From VXYL01 sp965116935 (GTDB lineage Bacteria > Pseudomonadota > Gammaproteobacteria > Pseudomonadales > Azotimanducaceae), in contig OZ220737.1 of assembly GCA_965116935.1 (NCBI GenBank), positions 5,456,001-5,520,000 of the forward strand: 64,000 bases of DNA, in the 5' to 3' direction. Under the pieces are notes generated by a model. The model was not told where the DNA came from. It saw nothing but the letters and a program-made list of their open reading frames with translations, and ran no database searches. Below are positions 38,568 to 47,902 of the stretch, piece by piece. Numbering within the stretch: position 1 is the stretch's first letter; the number at the start of each line of letters is the position of its first letter. Position numbers and translations under genes: made by a program.

Positions 38568-39458
38568 ATGAACACCACCGACCTCCTAATGCTCCTGCTG
38601 GCCGCGGGCCTCGGTCTCGCTGGGGGCAGCTTTGCCAACGTGGCCGCGCGGCGGTTGCCGATCGTCCTCGCGCGACGCTGGCGGAACGAGGCGCTGACAA
38701 CGCTGCACATCGAGCCCGCGACGGCATCGCCCTTCAACCTAGCTCGACCGCGCTCCCACTGCCCCTCATGCAGCACGCCCATCCGCGTGCGTCACAACAT
38801 CCCCGTAATCGGCTGGTTGCTGCTGCGCGGGCGCTGCGCGGCATGTGGAACGTCGATTCCGGCACGCTATCCGCTGGTGGAACTCGCGGGCCTGGCAACT
38901 GCGCTCGCCACCACCGCCGTGTGGGGTTTCACGGCCCTTTCCCTCCTGCACGGCGTTTTCCTGCTCGCCCTCCTCACGGCTGCCCTGATTGATTGCGACA
39001 CCCACCTGCTGCCCGATGAAATCACCCTGCCCCTGCTTTGGCTTGGCCTCGGCTGTGCGTGGGCATTCCCCGAGCGCCCGGCCCTCGCCGATGCCGCAAT
39101 CGGTGCCGCCACCGGCTACCTCGTGCTGTGGGGCATCTACCATGCCTTCCGCCTCGTCACCGGCAAGGAAGGCATGGGCCACGGCGACTTCAAGATGCTG
39201 GCCGCGCTCGGCGCTTGGTTCGGCTGGCAGGCGTTGCCGGCAATCGTCCTCATCGCCTCGCTGACCGGCCTCGCCTTCGCCGTGGCACGAAGGTTGCGGC
39301 ACGGCCCGCCGCCCTCGGACGACCCCACGGCCGCGGCAATGCCCTTCGGCCCGTTTCTTGCCATCGGCGGCTGCGTTACGCTGTTTCTCCATGACTGGAT
39401 CGTCCATGCAACGCTGTTCCGAGGAACCCTCCTCGCACCCTACGAGCTTGCGCCGTAG
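38568..39458 (+). CDS. pilD: Prepilin peptidase/N-methyltransferase
   Basis: A24 aspartic membrane protease that cleaves and methylates type IV pilin and type II secretion pseudopilins. 296 residues, about eight hydrophobic segments. Cytoplasmic zinc site 'CPSC' (65-68) and 'CAAC' (90-93). Catalytic Asp144 ('IDCDTHLLPDE') and Asp207 ('GMGHGDFKM'). No pilB or pilC precedes it, unlike the usual pilBCD-coaE order. coaE follows 69 bases later. Confidence 0.93.
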   Translation: MNTTDLLMLLLAAGLGLAGGSFANVAARRLPIVLARRWRNEALTTLHIEPATASPFNLARPRSHCPSCSTPIRVRHNIPVIGWLLLRGRCAACGTSIPARYPLVELAGLATALATTAVWGFTALSLLHGVFLLALLTAALIDCDTHLLPDEITLPLLWLGLGCAWAFPERPALADAAIGAATGYLVLWGIYHAFRLVTGKEGMGHGDFKMLAALGAWFGWQALPAIVLIASLTGLAFAVARRLRHGPPPSDDPTAAAMPFGPFLAIGGCVTLFLHDWIVHATLFRGTLLAPYELAP

Positions 39459-39527
39459 AAAGCCACGCAGTGGCACTCTGCGGCGCGAGGTCATGGGGAG
39501 GTGGGGGCACCGAACAACGGAGACATC

Positions 39528-40127
39528 TTGGCCAGCTACGTAGTAGGCATCGCCGGCGGCATCGGCAGCGGCAAAACCGCCGTTTCCGACCGCTTCGCCG
39601 AACACGGCATCGTCGTGGTGGATGCGGATGTCGCGGCCCGCGACGTGGTGCGCCCCGGCGAGCCGGGTCTCGCGGCCATCGCCGAGCGCTACGGCAGCGC
39701 CGTCATCAACGGCAACGGCGAACTCAACCGCGCAGCCCTGCGCGAGCGCATCTTTCGCGACACCGATGAGCGCCGCTGGGTGGAGCGGCTGCTGCATCCC
39801 GCCATCAACCGTCTCATCGCCGAGCGCCTCGCCGCCGCCACATCGCCCTACGCACTGCTGGTAAACCCGCTCATGCGCGCCCGCGACGCCCGTGCCGACC
39901 GCATCCTCGTGGTGGACGTTTCGGAAGAGGTGCAGGTCGCACGCACCACCGCCAGGGACAGCGTGGAGGAAGAGCAGGCGCGAGCCATCATCGCCAGCCA
40001 ACTTCCGCGCAGCGAGCGACTCGCCTTCGCCGACGACGTGATCGTCAACGACGGCACCCTCGACCAACTCGATGCCCCCGTGAGGAAACTGCACGCCCAG
40101 TATCTGGAGCTCGCCAATGGCGCATGA
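39528..40127 (+). CDS. coaE: Dephospho-CoA kinase
   Basis: Last step of coenzyme A synthesis, phosphorylating the ribose 3'-OH. 199 residues from TTG 39528, chosen because ggaga (39517-39521) is well spaced and the protein then begins 'ASYVVGIAGGIGSGKT'; GTG 39501 would add nine residues. P-loop 'GGIGSGKT', 'DADVAARDVV', 'HPAINRLIAERL' and 'VVDVSEEVQVART' are all family features. Overlaps yacG. Confidence 0.94.
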   Translation: MASYVVGIAGGIGSGKTAVSDRFAEHGIVVVDADVAARDVVRPGEPGLAAIAERYGSAVINGNGELNRAALRERIFRDTDERRWVERLLHPAINRLIAERLAAATSPYALLVNPLMRARDARADRILVVDVSEEVQVARTTARDSVEEEQARAIIASQLPRSERLAFADDVIVNDGTLDQLDAPVRKLHAQYLELANGA

Positions 40128-40344
40128 CACGGCCCGCATCGTCGTCTGCCCAACCTGCTCGAAGCCGGTCAAGTGGACACCAGCCAACCCGTTCCGCCCA
40201 TTCTGCTCGGAGCGTTGCCGACTGATCGACTTCGGCGGCTGGGCCAGCGAAAGCCACGTCATTCCCGGCGACCCGGTCTATGACGACATCGACTCCGAAG
40301 ACCTCGACCGGCAGCGCGGCGATCTCGGAGACGACTTCGCTTGA
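40117..40344 (+). CDS. yacG: Zinc-binding DNA gyrase inhibitor YacG
   Basis: 75 residues with one zinc site C-x2-C...C-x3-C ('VVCPTCSKPV' and 'FCSERCRLIDFGGWA'), as in YacG, which binds GyrB. Acidic tail as usual. Overlaps the end of coaE by 11 bases. Confidence 0.92.
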   Translation: MAHDTARIVVCPTCSKPVKWTPANPFRPFCSERCRLIDFGGWASESHVIPGDPVYDDIDSEDLDRQRGDLGDDFA

Positions 40345-40383
40345 CCCGCAAGGGCGCTCAGCCGAACGCAAGGCAAGACTGCC

Positions 40384-42792
40384 ATGCACCGAACGCTCCC
40401 AAGCTCTAGCGTCGCAAGACCCCGACCCTTTGACGCCCCTGCCACGGCACGCTCTTTGCGCTCTCCGAAACTGCTGGCTCTGATTCTGCAATGCGTTCTG
40501 CCGGCGGCGCTCGCCAGCGAAGGCGACTTGGCAACGGCGCTGTGGTCGCAAGACCCGGGCCGCGGCGTTTGCGGAGGCTACGCGCACCGACCGCTTGAAA
40601 GTCCTGACGCGCCCTTGCACGAAAATGCCACCGTTGCCACGGCCGCCACCCTCTCCCGCCTCGGCCTCATGACCACTCTGCGCGGCAACGTCGTCGTCCG
40701 GCAGCCCGGCCGCGAACTGCGCGCACCAGCCCTCATGCTCGACGAGGAAGCACAGACGGCCCGCGCCGAGGGCATCGCGGAACTGCGCGACGCGGCCCTC
40801 CACCTGCGTGGCAAGAACCTCGAACTCACCATGCAAGACGACTCCGCCTCCCTCGAACAAGCCGAATTCGTCATGCTCCAGAGCCAGATGCGCGGCACCG
40901 CCGACCGTCTCGAGAAGCAGGGCGCGGGGCTCAGGCTCACCAACACCTCCCTCACCGGCTGCCCTCCCGGCCACAACGGCTGGGTGATCCGCGCCGACCG
41001 CATCGAGATCGACCAAGACGACACCTTCGCCACCGCCACGGACGCCCAGGTGCGCGTCGGTGGCGTGCCCGTGTTCCGAGCCCCCTATCTGCGCTTCCCG
41101 GTCACCGAAACGCGCGTGTCTGGGTTCCTCTTCCCGGAACTCAGCCACGGCGGCGTCAGCGGCATCGAACTCGGCCTGCCCTACTACCTCAACCTCGCGC
41201 CCAACTACGACGCAACCCTCATCCCGCGCCTGATGACCCGCCGCGGCACCGGCATCGACGGCGAGTTCCGGCACAAGGCCCCGGGCAGCGACACCGAACT
41301 GCGCACCGCCTGGCTCGGCAACGACGAGCAATACAACGGCGTGCTGTCACGCCGCGATTGGCTGCGTGCCGGCAATGAAGGCGTGACGAGCTTCAACCCG
41401 GCCGATCGCTGGCTCACGAGACTTGACCACCAAGGACAGTTCGGCGCCTTGAGCACGCTCGTCAGCTACGCCAAGGCGAGCGACCGCGACTATCTCGCCG
41501 ACTTCGGCTACGGCGCCGGCCCCGACCTCGAGTTCGCCAGCCAAGTGACCCTGCCGAGCCGGGCCGAAGCGCGCTACCGGCGCGGTGGCTGGGACGCACG
41601 AATCTGGGCACAGAGCTTCCAGCCCCTCACGGAGCGGCCGGCACCCTGGCGGCGCGTACCCGAAGCAAACGTGGTGTATCGCGGCCGGCTCGCCGGCCCA
41701 TTGGAATGGTCGCTGGCGAGCGTCTGGTCCTGGTTCGACCGCGACGATGCCGCCCTCGCCGCGCCGTCCCTCGCCGGCCGTCGCCTGCACGTCGAGCCCG
41801 GCGCCCGGTTGCGGCTCGCCCGCCCGTTCGGATTCTTGAACTTGGGCGCCGCCTACCGCTACACCGAGTGGGACCTCGATCACGCCCGCCGCGACGCCAC
41901 ACCGCACCGCGCCCTCGCCCGCGCCAGCATCGACGGCGGCCTTTTCTTCGAGCGCCCGCTCGGCGAAGGCTGGATACAGACCCTCGAACCGCGAGTCGCC
42001 TACTTCCGCCAGCAACACGCGGAGCAAGACCATCTGCCGAGGTTCGACGCTGCCGCTCTCACCTTCGGCTACGACCAACTGTTCCGCACAGACCGCTTCG
42101 CGGGCCTGGATCGCATCGGCGATGCGCATCGCGTTTCCGCCGGGGTCGTGAGTCGTATGCTCCAGGCCGAACGCGGCGCCGAGCGCCTCGTCGCCCGCGT
42201 CGGCGCCATCGCCTGGCTGGATGACCGCCGAGTGACGCTGAACGGCAGACCCGGCGCGAACGAAACCCGCCCCGCTGCCTTCGCCGGCGACATGACCGGC
42301 CACATTGGCCCGGTGCGTATCACCGGCACGGCCGCCTGGGACACCGAGGGCCGCCGCCTCGACGAAGCCGGCCTCATTGCCATGACCCGCTCGGAGTCTG
42401 GCCGCATCATGAGTTTCGGCTATCGCCGCCGTGCCGCCATCGACGTGGACCAGACCGACATCGGCATCTACGCCCCCGTCACCCATCGCCTCAGCATCTT
42501 CGGCCGATGGAACCATGACTGGCAAAACGGTCAAATGGTGGAAGGATTCGCCGGTTTCGGCTGGCGCGGCTGCTGCGTCGAGGTGAAGCTGCTATGGCGC
42601 CGCTTGATCGACGCCCCAAGACACCCTTCCTTCGGCAACGCGAACAATCCCCTCCAAGCCACCGGAGCCCCAGATGCAACGCCAGAAGACCGAGTGATGC
42701 TGCAAGTGTCCTTGAGCGGCCTAGCCGGCTTCGGCCGCCGCATAGAATCCCACTTGGAACGCGGGGTCCGAGGCTACCGCCGCACGCCATAG
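40384..42792 (+). CDS. lptD: LPS-assembly protein LptD
   Basis: Outer-membrane barrel that inserts LPS into the outer leaflet with LptE. 802 residues. Signal peptide around 'LLALILQCVLPAALA', an OstA jellyroll from about residue 85 ('LRGNVVVRQPGRELRAP'), then the large barrel. The four disulfide cysteines are in place: Cys63 ('GVCGGY'), Cys193 ('TGCPPG') and the adjacent pair Cys730-Cys731 ('GWRGCCVEV'). ATG 40384; surA follows 85 bases later. Confidence 0.95.
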   Translation: MHRTLPSSSVARPRPFDAPATARSLRSPKLLALILQCVLPAALASEGDLATALWSQDPGRGVCGGYAHRPLESPDAPLHENATVATAATLSRLGLMTTLRGNVVVRQPGRELRAPALMLDEEAQTARAEGIAELRDAALHLRGKNLELTMQDDSASLEQAEFVMLQSQMRGTADRLEKQGAGLRLTNTSLTGCPPGHNGWVIRADRIEIDQDDTFATATDAQVRVGGVPVFRAPYLRFPVTETRVSGFLFPELSHGGVSGIELGLPYYLNLAPNYDATLIPRLMTRRGTGIDGEFRHKAPGSDTELRTAWLGNDEQYNGVLSRRDWLRAGNEGVTSFNPADRWLTRLDHQGQFGALSTLVSYAKASDRDYLADFGYGAGPDLEFASQVTLPSRAEARYRRGGWDARIWAQSFQPLTERPAPWRRVPEANVVYRGRLAGPLEWSLASVWSWFDRDDAALAAPSLAGRRLHVEPGARLRLARPFGFLNLGAAYRYTEWDLDHARRDATPHRALARASIDGGLFFERPLGEGWIQTLEPRVAYFRQQHAEQDHLPRFDAAALTFGYDQLFRTDRFAGLDRIGDAHRVSAGVVSRMLQAERGAERLVARVGAIAWLDDRRVTLNGRPGANETRPAAFAGDMTGHIGPVRITGTAAWDTEGRRLDEAGLIAMTRSESGRIMSFGYRRRAAIDVDQTDIGIYAPVTHRLSIFGRWNHDWQNGQMVEGFAGFGWRGCCVEVKLLWRRLIDAPRHPSFGNANNPLQATGAPDATPEDRVMLQVSLSGLAGFGRRIESHLERGVRGYRRTP

Positions 42793-42877
42793 GAAGTGCC
42801 TTGGCGCCTCACCCGAGAACACCCAGCCTTACCTCCCACTCCACAACCCGGTAATCTACCCCACGCGGAGACAAACG

Positions 42878-44227
42878 GTGAGCAACTTGCACAAGCACCT
42901 GACAAGCAACGCCGGATGGCGGAACCGCCCCTTGGCAACTCTCGCCCTCGTGGTGGCCCTCGGCATCGCCGCGCACACCTGGCCGGCCCAGGTGTGCGTC
43001 GAGGGCATTGCCGCCATCGTCAACGAGGATGTCGTGCTCGCCAGCGAAGTGGCGCGTCGCCTTGCCCTCTTCGAGGAACGGATGCGCGCCCAAGGGCAGG
43101 ACGAAATGCCGGAACGCGACGCCATTCTCAGCCAGATCCTCGAGCAACTCGTCATGGAGAACCTCCAGTTGCAGGAGGCCAGGGCGCGCGGCATCGAAAT
43201 CGAGGACGAGGCCCTCACCGACTCGGTGCAGGCCTACTCCGAGCAGCAAGGGCTTACGCTCGATCAGTTCCGCGAGCAGCTAGCCGCCAGCGGCATGAGC
43301 TACCGCGAGTTCCGCGACGAGGTGCGCCGGGAACTCACCCTGCAGCGCGTGCAGCAAAACGTCGTCAACCGCCGCGTCTACCTCACCGAGCAAGACGTGG
43401 AATCGCTCATCGCCTCGCCCTTCTTCCGCGACTACATCTCCGACGAATACCGCATCGGTCACATCCTGCTGCAAGTGAGCCAGAACGCCACCCCAGAGGC
43501 GGCCCTCGAAGCCACACGCACAGCCGACGACATCGTGCGCCAGTTGCGCGAAGGCGCAGACTTCGCCCGCATGGCCGTGGAACATTCCGCCGCCAGCACC
43601 GCCCTAGAAGGCGGCGACCTCGGCTGGCGCAAGGCAAGCCAGATTCCGGGTCTGTTTGCCGAAGCGGTGCTTGCGCTCGAAATCGGCGAGACCGCGGACC
43701 CCGTGCGGGCCCCGTCCGGCTTCCACATCGTGCAGCTAGTGAGCAAGCGCGGCGCATCGCAAAGGCGGGAACAGCAAACCCTCGCCCGCCACATCCTGCT
43801 CAAACCCTCCACCATCCGCTCCGAGGAGCAAACCGTCGAAGCGATCTGGGACCTGCACGCCCGCATCGTCGCCGGTGAAGACTTCGCCGACCTCGCCCGC
43901 GAGCACTCCAACGATCCCGGCAGCGCCCTCGCCGGCGGCGAACTGGGCTGGGCACCAGCCACCAACTACGTCGATCGGTTCCGCGAAGTGCTCGATGGCA
44001 GCCAACTCGGCGACCTTTCCGAACCCTTCCAGACCGAACACGGCTGGCACATCCTCGAAGTGCTGGGCCGTCGCGAGGAGGACATGAGCAAGGAGGCCCG
44101 CACCGACATCGCTGCCCGCGTGCTGCACCAGCGCCGCTTCGAGGAAAAGCTGCAAGAGTGGCAATCGGAACTGCGCGACGAAGCCTTCGTGAAGACCATG
44201 GGTGGCTGCGGCGAAACCGCCGGTTGA
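42878..44227 (+). CDS. surA: Periplasmic chaperone / peptidyl-prolyl isomerase SurA
   Basis: Escorts outer-membrane proteins such as LptD. 449 residues; signal peptide 'LATLALVVALGIAAH', SurA N-domain ('VEGIAAIVNEDVVLASEV', 'ILSQILEQLVMENLQLQEA'), then two parvulin domains beginning 'YRIGHILLQVS' and 'LARHILLKPSTIRSEE' with 'SGFHIVQL' and 'HGWHILEVLGRR'. GTG 42878 after ggagac. Stop overlaps rsmA. Confidence 0.95.
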   Translation: MSNLHKHLTSNAGWRNRPLATLALVVALGIAAHTWPAQVCVEGIAAIVNEDVVLASEVARRLALFEERMRAQGQDEMPERDAILSQILEQLVMENLQLQEARARGIEIEDEALTDSVQAYSEQQGLTLDQFREQLAASGMSYREFRDEVRRELTLQRVQQNVVNRRVYLTEQDVESLIASPFFRDYISDEYRIGHILLQVSQNATPEAALEATRTADDIVRQLREGADFARMAVEHSAASTALEGGDLGWRKASQIPGLFAEAVLALEIGETADPVRAPSGFHIVQLVSKRGASQRREQQTLARHILLKPSTIRSEEQTVEAIWDLHARIVAGEDFADLAREHSNDPGSALAGGELGWAPATNYVDRFREVLDGSQLGDLSEPFQTEHGWHILEVLGRREEDMSKEARTDIAARVLHQRRFEEKLQEWQSELRDEAFVKTMGGCGETAG

Positions 44228-45057
44228 ACGATCCCCCTCCCCCACGGCGGCCCCGGCCGCGCAAGCGCTTCGGCCAGCACTTCCTGGTCGACCAAGGGGT
44301 TGTGGAGCAGATATTCGCAGCCCTCCGCCTCGCCCAAGACGACCACGTGATCGAGGTGGGCCCCGGCCACGGTGCCCTCACCGCACGACTGCTCAGCGAA
44401 GCCGCCAGCGTTGCCGCCATCGAAGTCGACCGCGATCTGGCGGCCCGCCTCGCCACCCGATTCCCCACATTGCAGCTTGAGGTAGCGGACGTCCTCCGCA
44501 CGGACCTGGCCGAGTTCGCCCAACGCACACAAGGCCAGGCCCCCCACACCCGCATAGTCGGCAACCTCCCCTACAACATAGCCACTCCCCTCCTCGGCCA
44601 GCTATTCGCCATAGCCAACTCGCAAAAGGCCACAACCCCCAACCCCATCACCGACATCCACGTAATGCTCCAGCGCGAAGTCGCGGACCGCCTCACCGCG
44701 CCCCTAGGCAGCGCCGACTACGGCCGCCTAACCGTGATGGCGCAATACCACTGCCAAGTTGAACGCCTGTTCGACGTTCACCCCACCAGCTTCCGACCCG
44801 CCCCCAAGGTGCGCTCAGCCTTCGTGCGCCTCCGCCCCCGACCCAACCACCCCGACTGCGACCTCGACGCGCTCTCCCAAGTGCTCCGCACGGCATTCTC
44901 CAAGCGCCGCAAAACCATCGCCAACGCACTCGCCCCGCTCCCGTTGGACCTCCCTGCCCTAGGCCTCGAACCATCCCTTCGGCCACAGGAACTGTCGGTG
45001 GACGACTACGTCGGGCTGGCGCGCCAGATGGCGTTGCCTAGCCCGGTGAGGCGGTGA
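44224..45057 (+). CDS. rsmA: 16S rRNA dimethyladenosine transferase
   Basis: Dimethylates A1518 and A1519 of 16S rRNA (also called ksgA). 277 residues from TTG 44224, which overlaps the surA stop. 'RKRFGQHFLVD' at the start, SAM-binding 'IEVGPGHGALT' (residues 43-53), acidic 'AAIEVDRDL', and the catalytic 'NLPYN' at 114-118. 'FRPAPKVRSAFV' and 'AFSKRRKTIANAL' lie toward the C-terminus. pdxA, present between surA and rsmA in E. coli, is missing here. Confidence 0.95.
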   Translation: MNDPPPPRRPRPRKRFGQHFLVDQGVVEQIFAALRLAQDDHVIEVGPGHGALTARLLSEAASVAAIEVDRDLAARLATRFPTLQLEVADVLRTDLAEFAQRTQGQAPHTRIVGNLPYNIATPLLGQLFAIANSQKATTPNPITDIHVMLQREVADRLTAPLGSADYGRLTVMAQYHCQVERLFDVHPTSFRPAPKVRSAFVRLRPRPNHPDCDLDALSQVLRTAFSKRRKTIANALAPLPLDLPALGLEPSLRPQELSVDDYVGLARQMALPSPVRR

Positions 45058-45205
45058 CCCCACCAAGGGGGGAACACGCTCATCTCGGCGGGGAGGGATA
45101 CACGGCGCCATCTGGCGATAGGCTATGCGGGTCTCGCGTGCGTCGAAGCGTTTGGGTCGTCACGGGCGCCGAGGCACGGAAAGATCAGAGGGAGGGCGAG
45201 CGGTA

Positions 45206-45574
45206 ATGAGCGAGATTGCGATTCATGTGGAGACGGCCTACATCGAGCGGGAGTCCGATCCGGCGAATGGGCGGCACGTGTTCGCCTACACCATCACCAT
45301 CGCCCACCGTGGCGGCGAACCCGCGCGGCTGGTGAATCGCTATTGGCTCATCACGGACGGCAACGGCAAGCGCGAGGAGGTTCGGGGGCCCGGGGTGGTG
45401 GGCAAGCAGCCTCGGCTGGAGGAAGGGCAGGCGTTTCGCTACACCAGCGCCTGCATTCTGGAGACGCCGGTGGGGGTCATGCAGGGGCACTACGAGTTCC
45501 ACACCGACGACGGGGACGTGTTCGAGGCGCCCATCGACGCCTTCACCCTCGCCGTGCCCAACGTGGTGCAGTAG
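45206..45574 (+). CDS. apaG: ApaG (Co2+/Mg2+ efflux-associated) protein
   Basis: 122 residues, single immunoglobulin-like beta domain: 'IERESDPANGRHVFAYTITI', 'VNRYWLITDGNGK', 'VRGPGVVGKQPRLEEGQAFR' and 'PVGVMQGHYEF' are the hallmarks. ATG 45206 preceded by gagggcgag. apaH starts four bases after its stop. Confidence 0.94.
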   Translation: MSEIAIHVETAYIERESDPANGRHVFAYTITIAHRGGEPARLVNRYWLITDGNGKREEVRGPGVVGKQPRLEEGQAFRYTSACILETPVGVMQGHYEFHTDDGDVFEAPIDAFTLAVPNVVQ

Positions 45575-45578
45575 GGGC

Positions 45579-46391
45579 GTGGCAACCTATGTGGTCGGCG
45601 ACATCCAGGGGTGTTTTCGCAGTCTGAAGCGTTTGCTCCATCGGCTGCGGTTCAACCGCCAGCACGATCGGCTCTGGTGCGTGGGAGACCTCGTCAATCG
45701 CGGCGCTGGCAACCTCGCCACGCTGCGCTTCGTGCGCGACTTGGGCGAGCGCGCCACGTGCGTGCTCGGCAATCACGACCTGCACCTCTTGGCCATCGTC
45801 TTCGGCGGTCACAAACCTCGCCCGAGCGACACGCTGGACGACGTGCTGAATGCGCCGGACTGCATGGAGCTCGCCCACTGGTTGCGCTCGCTGCCGCTGC
45901 TAGTCCGCGCCGAGGACGTGACGATGGTCCATGCGGGGGTTCCCCACATCTGGAGCCTCGACATGGCCTGTGCACTGGCCGGGGAGATCGAAGCCGCGGT
46001 CCGCGGCCCGCATTACGAGGGCTTCTTCGAGCGCATGTACGGGGACATTCCCGACACCTGGGACGATGAGCTCGCCGGCATGGAGCGCTTGCGCGCCATC
46101 ACGAACTACCTGACGCGGATGCGGTTCGTGGACCCAGACGGGCGCATGGACTTCGATTTCAAGGGAGTTCCGACCGAGGCGCCGCCCGGAGGGAGCTTCG
46201 CTCCGTGGTTTCGCTACCCGACCCAAGTAGGCGGACGGTTGCTATTTGGGCACTGGGCCGCCTTGGACGGCGATGCTGGCGGCGGCAACTTCATTGGCCT
46301 CGACACCGGGTGCGTTTGGGGCAGGACCATGACGGCCTATCGGCTGGAGGACGGCAGGCGGTTCTGGGTCGAGTGCGGCGGCGAGGCGTGA
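45579..46391 (+). CDS. apaH: Symmetrical diadenosine tetraphosphatase
   Basis: Cleaves Ap4A to two ADP and decaps Np4-RNA. 270 residues of the PPP phosphatase fold: 'VVGDIQGC', 'WCVGDLVNRG' and 'VLGNHDLHLLA' supply the metal ligands, with 'VHAGVPHIWSL' and 'GHWAALDG' completing the site. GTG start at 45579. Last gene of the lptD-apaH block. Confidence 0.95.
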   Translation: MATYVVGDIQGCFRSLKRLLHRLRFNRQHDRLWCVGDLVNRGAGNLATLRFVRDLGERATCVLGNHDLHLLAIVFGGHKPRPSDTLDDVLNAPDCMELAHWLRSLPLLVRAEDVTMVHAGVPHIWSLDMACALAGEIEAAVRGPHYEGFFERMYGDIPDTWDDELAGMERLRAITNYLTRMRFVDPDGRMDFDFKGVPTEAPPGGSFAPWFRYPTQVGGRLLFGHWAALDGDAGGGNFIGLDTGCVWGRTMTAYRLEDGRRFWVECGGEA

Positions 46392-46491
46392 CAAACCGGG
46401 GAGAGCGTTCTTCGGGAGGGCGGGCTAGTGCCACAACGGCACATTGGCGTGGCATTCTTTCGCGCTCCCGCAGTCTGATGCCGTGAGCCCC

Positions 46492-47892
46492 ATGAAGAAC
46501 GTGATCCTGCTCATCACCGATACGTTTCGCTATGACAATCTGGCCGATCATGCGACGCGCCCCGTGCGCACGCCGTGTCTCGATGCGTTTGCCGAATCTC
46601 GCGCCACCGCCATCGAGGGTTTCTACACCGCCAGCTTCCCCACCATTCCGCATCGCACGGATGTCGCCACCGGTGTGCTCGGCTGGCCGCACTATCCGTG
46701 GCAACCCATCTCGCGCAGCGGGCCGAACCACATTGCCGGCAGCCTAGGTTCGCAGGGCTATGCCACGCAGCTCATCTGCGATTGCCCGCACCTGTTCAAC
46801 AGCCGCTTCCAGCACGCCTTCGATGCCGCCTTTCAGCACCGGGGGCAGGAGGGCGACAAGCATCTGCTGCAACTCAATCGCCCCATTCGGGAAACCGTGC
46901 CGCCCACCAAGGCGCGCACGAGGCCGGCGTGGCGCGGCGCAAACCTCACGGACCTGCATCGCTGGATGAACCGCTACTTCGAGTCGGAGGAGGACACCTT
47001 CGCCGCGCGCACCGCCGCCACCGCCACCCGCTGGCTGGAGGAGAACCACGCCGGCACGCCGTTCTTCCTGTGGGTGGATTTCTTCGACCCGCACGAGCCT
47101 TGGGACCCGCCCGAATACATGGTGCGGCGCTACCAGCCGGACTACGACGGCGAACCCATGCTGCACTGCAACTACGGTCCGGCCACGGACTACACGCCGG
47201 ACGAACTGACAAACCTCTGGGCGCACTACGCGGCCGAGTCGGAGATGGTGGATCGCCACTTGGGGCGCGTGCTGCAGAAGATCGACGACCTGATGCTGTG
47301 GGACGACACCATCGTCGTCGTCACCAGCGACCACGGCACCAGCTTGGGCGAACACAACCGCACCGGCAAGAGCAACATCAGCGACCACGACGAGCGTTAC
47401 TGGCCCATCTATCCCGAAGTCGGCCATGTGCCGTTCCTGGTCGGCGGCGGCGATGTGCCGGCGGGCAACAGCCTGAGTCTCCTCGCCCAGCCACAGGACA
47501 TCCTGCCAACCATCGCCGAGTTCGCCGGTTTCGACAGCACCATGCCCAAGCCCGTGGAAGGCAAGAGCTTCGCTGGCTCCGTGCGAAACGGCGGCGGTGG
47601 GCACCGCGAGATGGCGGTGAGCGCTGGTTTCGTGCGCCCGGGCGACGATGGCCGCTGCCCGCCCACATCCGTCACCCCGTTCGCCGCAACCGAGAGCTGG
47701 GGCTACGCGCCGTGTGGGGCGCAAGGGAAGCCTGAGCTCTACAACTTGGCGCAAGACCCGAACGCAGCGACGAACGTCGCCAGCGACCATCCCTCGGAAC
47801 TCGCCGAAATGGCGGAACGCTTCGACGCCTTCATGGCGGAAGCGGGCGTGCCGGAGTCGGTGCGGCAATGCTGGGCGGCGGAAGCCGCGTAG
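46492..47892 (+). CDS. Sulfatase-like alkaline-phosphatase-superfamily hydrolase with Thr nucleophile
   Basis: 466 residues (GTG 46483 would add three). Metal ligands in 'LLITDTFRYDN' and 'VVTSDHGTSLGEHN'. At the position of the formylglycine motif C/S-x-P-x-R stands 'TIPHR' (Thr51, Pro53, Arg55), so no formylglycine can form and Thr is the probable nucleophile, as in phosphatases and phosphoglycerol/phosphoethanolamine transferases of the superfamily. 'FFDPHEPWDPP' lines the pocket. No signal peptide. The adjoining oxidoreductase gene (10 bases on) suggests a joint catabolic role, unproven. Confidence 0.85.
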   Translation: MKNVILLITDTFRYDNLADHATRPVRTPCLDAFAESRATAIEGFYTASFPTIPHRTDVATGVLGWPHYPWQPISRSGPNHIAGSLGSQGYATQLICDCPHLFNSRFQHAFDAAFQHRGQEGDKHLLQLNRPIRETVPPTKARTRPAWRGANLTDLHRWMNRYFESEEDTFAARTAATATRWLEENHAGTPFFLWVDFFDPHEPWDPPEYMVRRYQPDYDGEPMLHCNYGPATDYTPDELTNLWAHYAAESEMVDRHLGRVLQKIDDLMLWDDTIVVVTSDHGTSLGEHNRTGKSNISDHDERYWPIYPEVGHVPFLVGGGDVPAGNSLSLLAQPQDILPTIAEFAGFDSTMPKPVEGKSFAGSVRNGGGGHREMAVSAGFVRPGDDGRCPPTSVTPFAATESWGYAPCGAQGKPELYNLAQDPNAATNVASDHPSELAEMAERFDAFMAEAGVPESVRQCWAAEAA

Positions 47893-47902
47893 GAGAAGCG
47901 AC

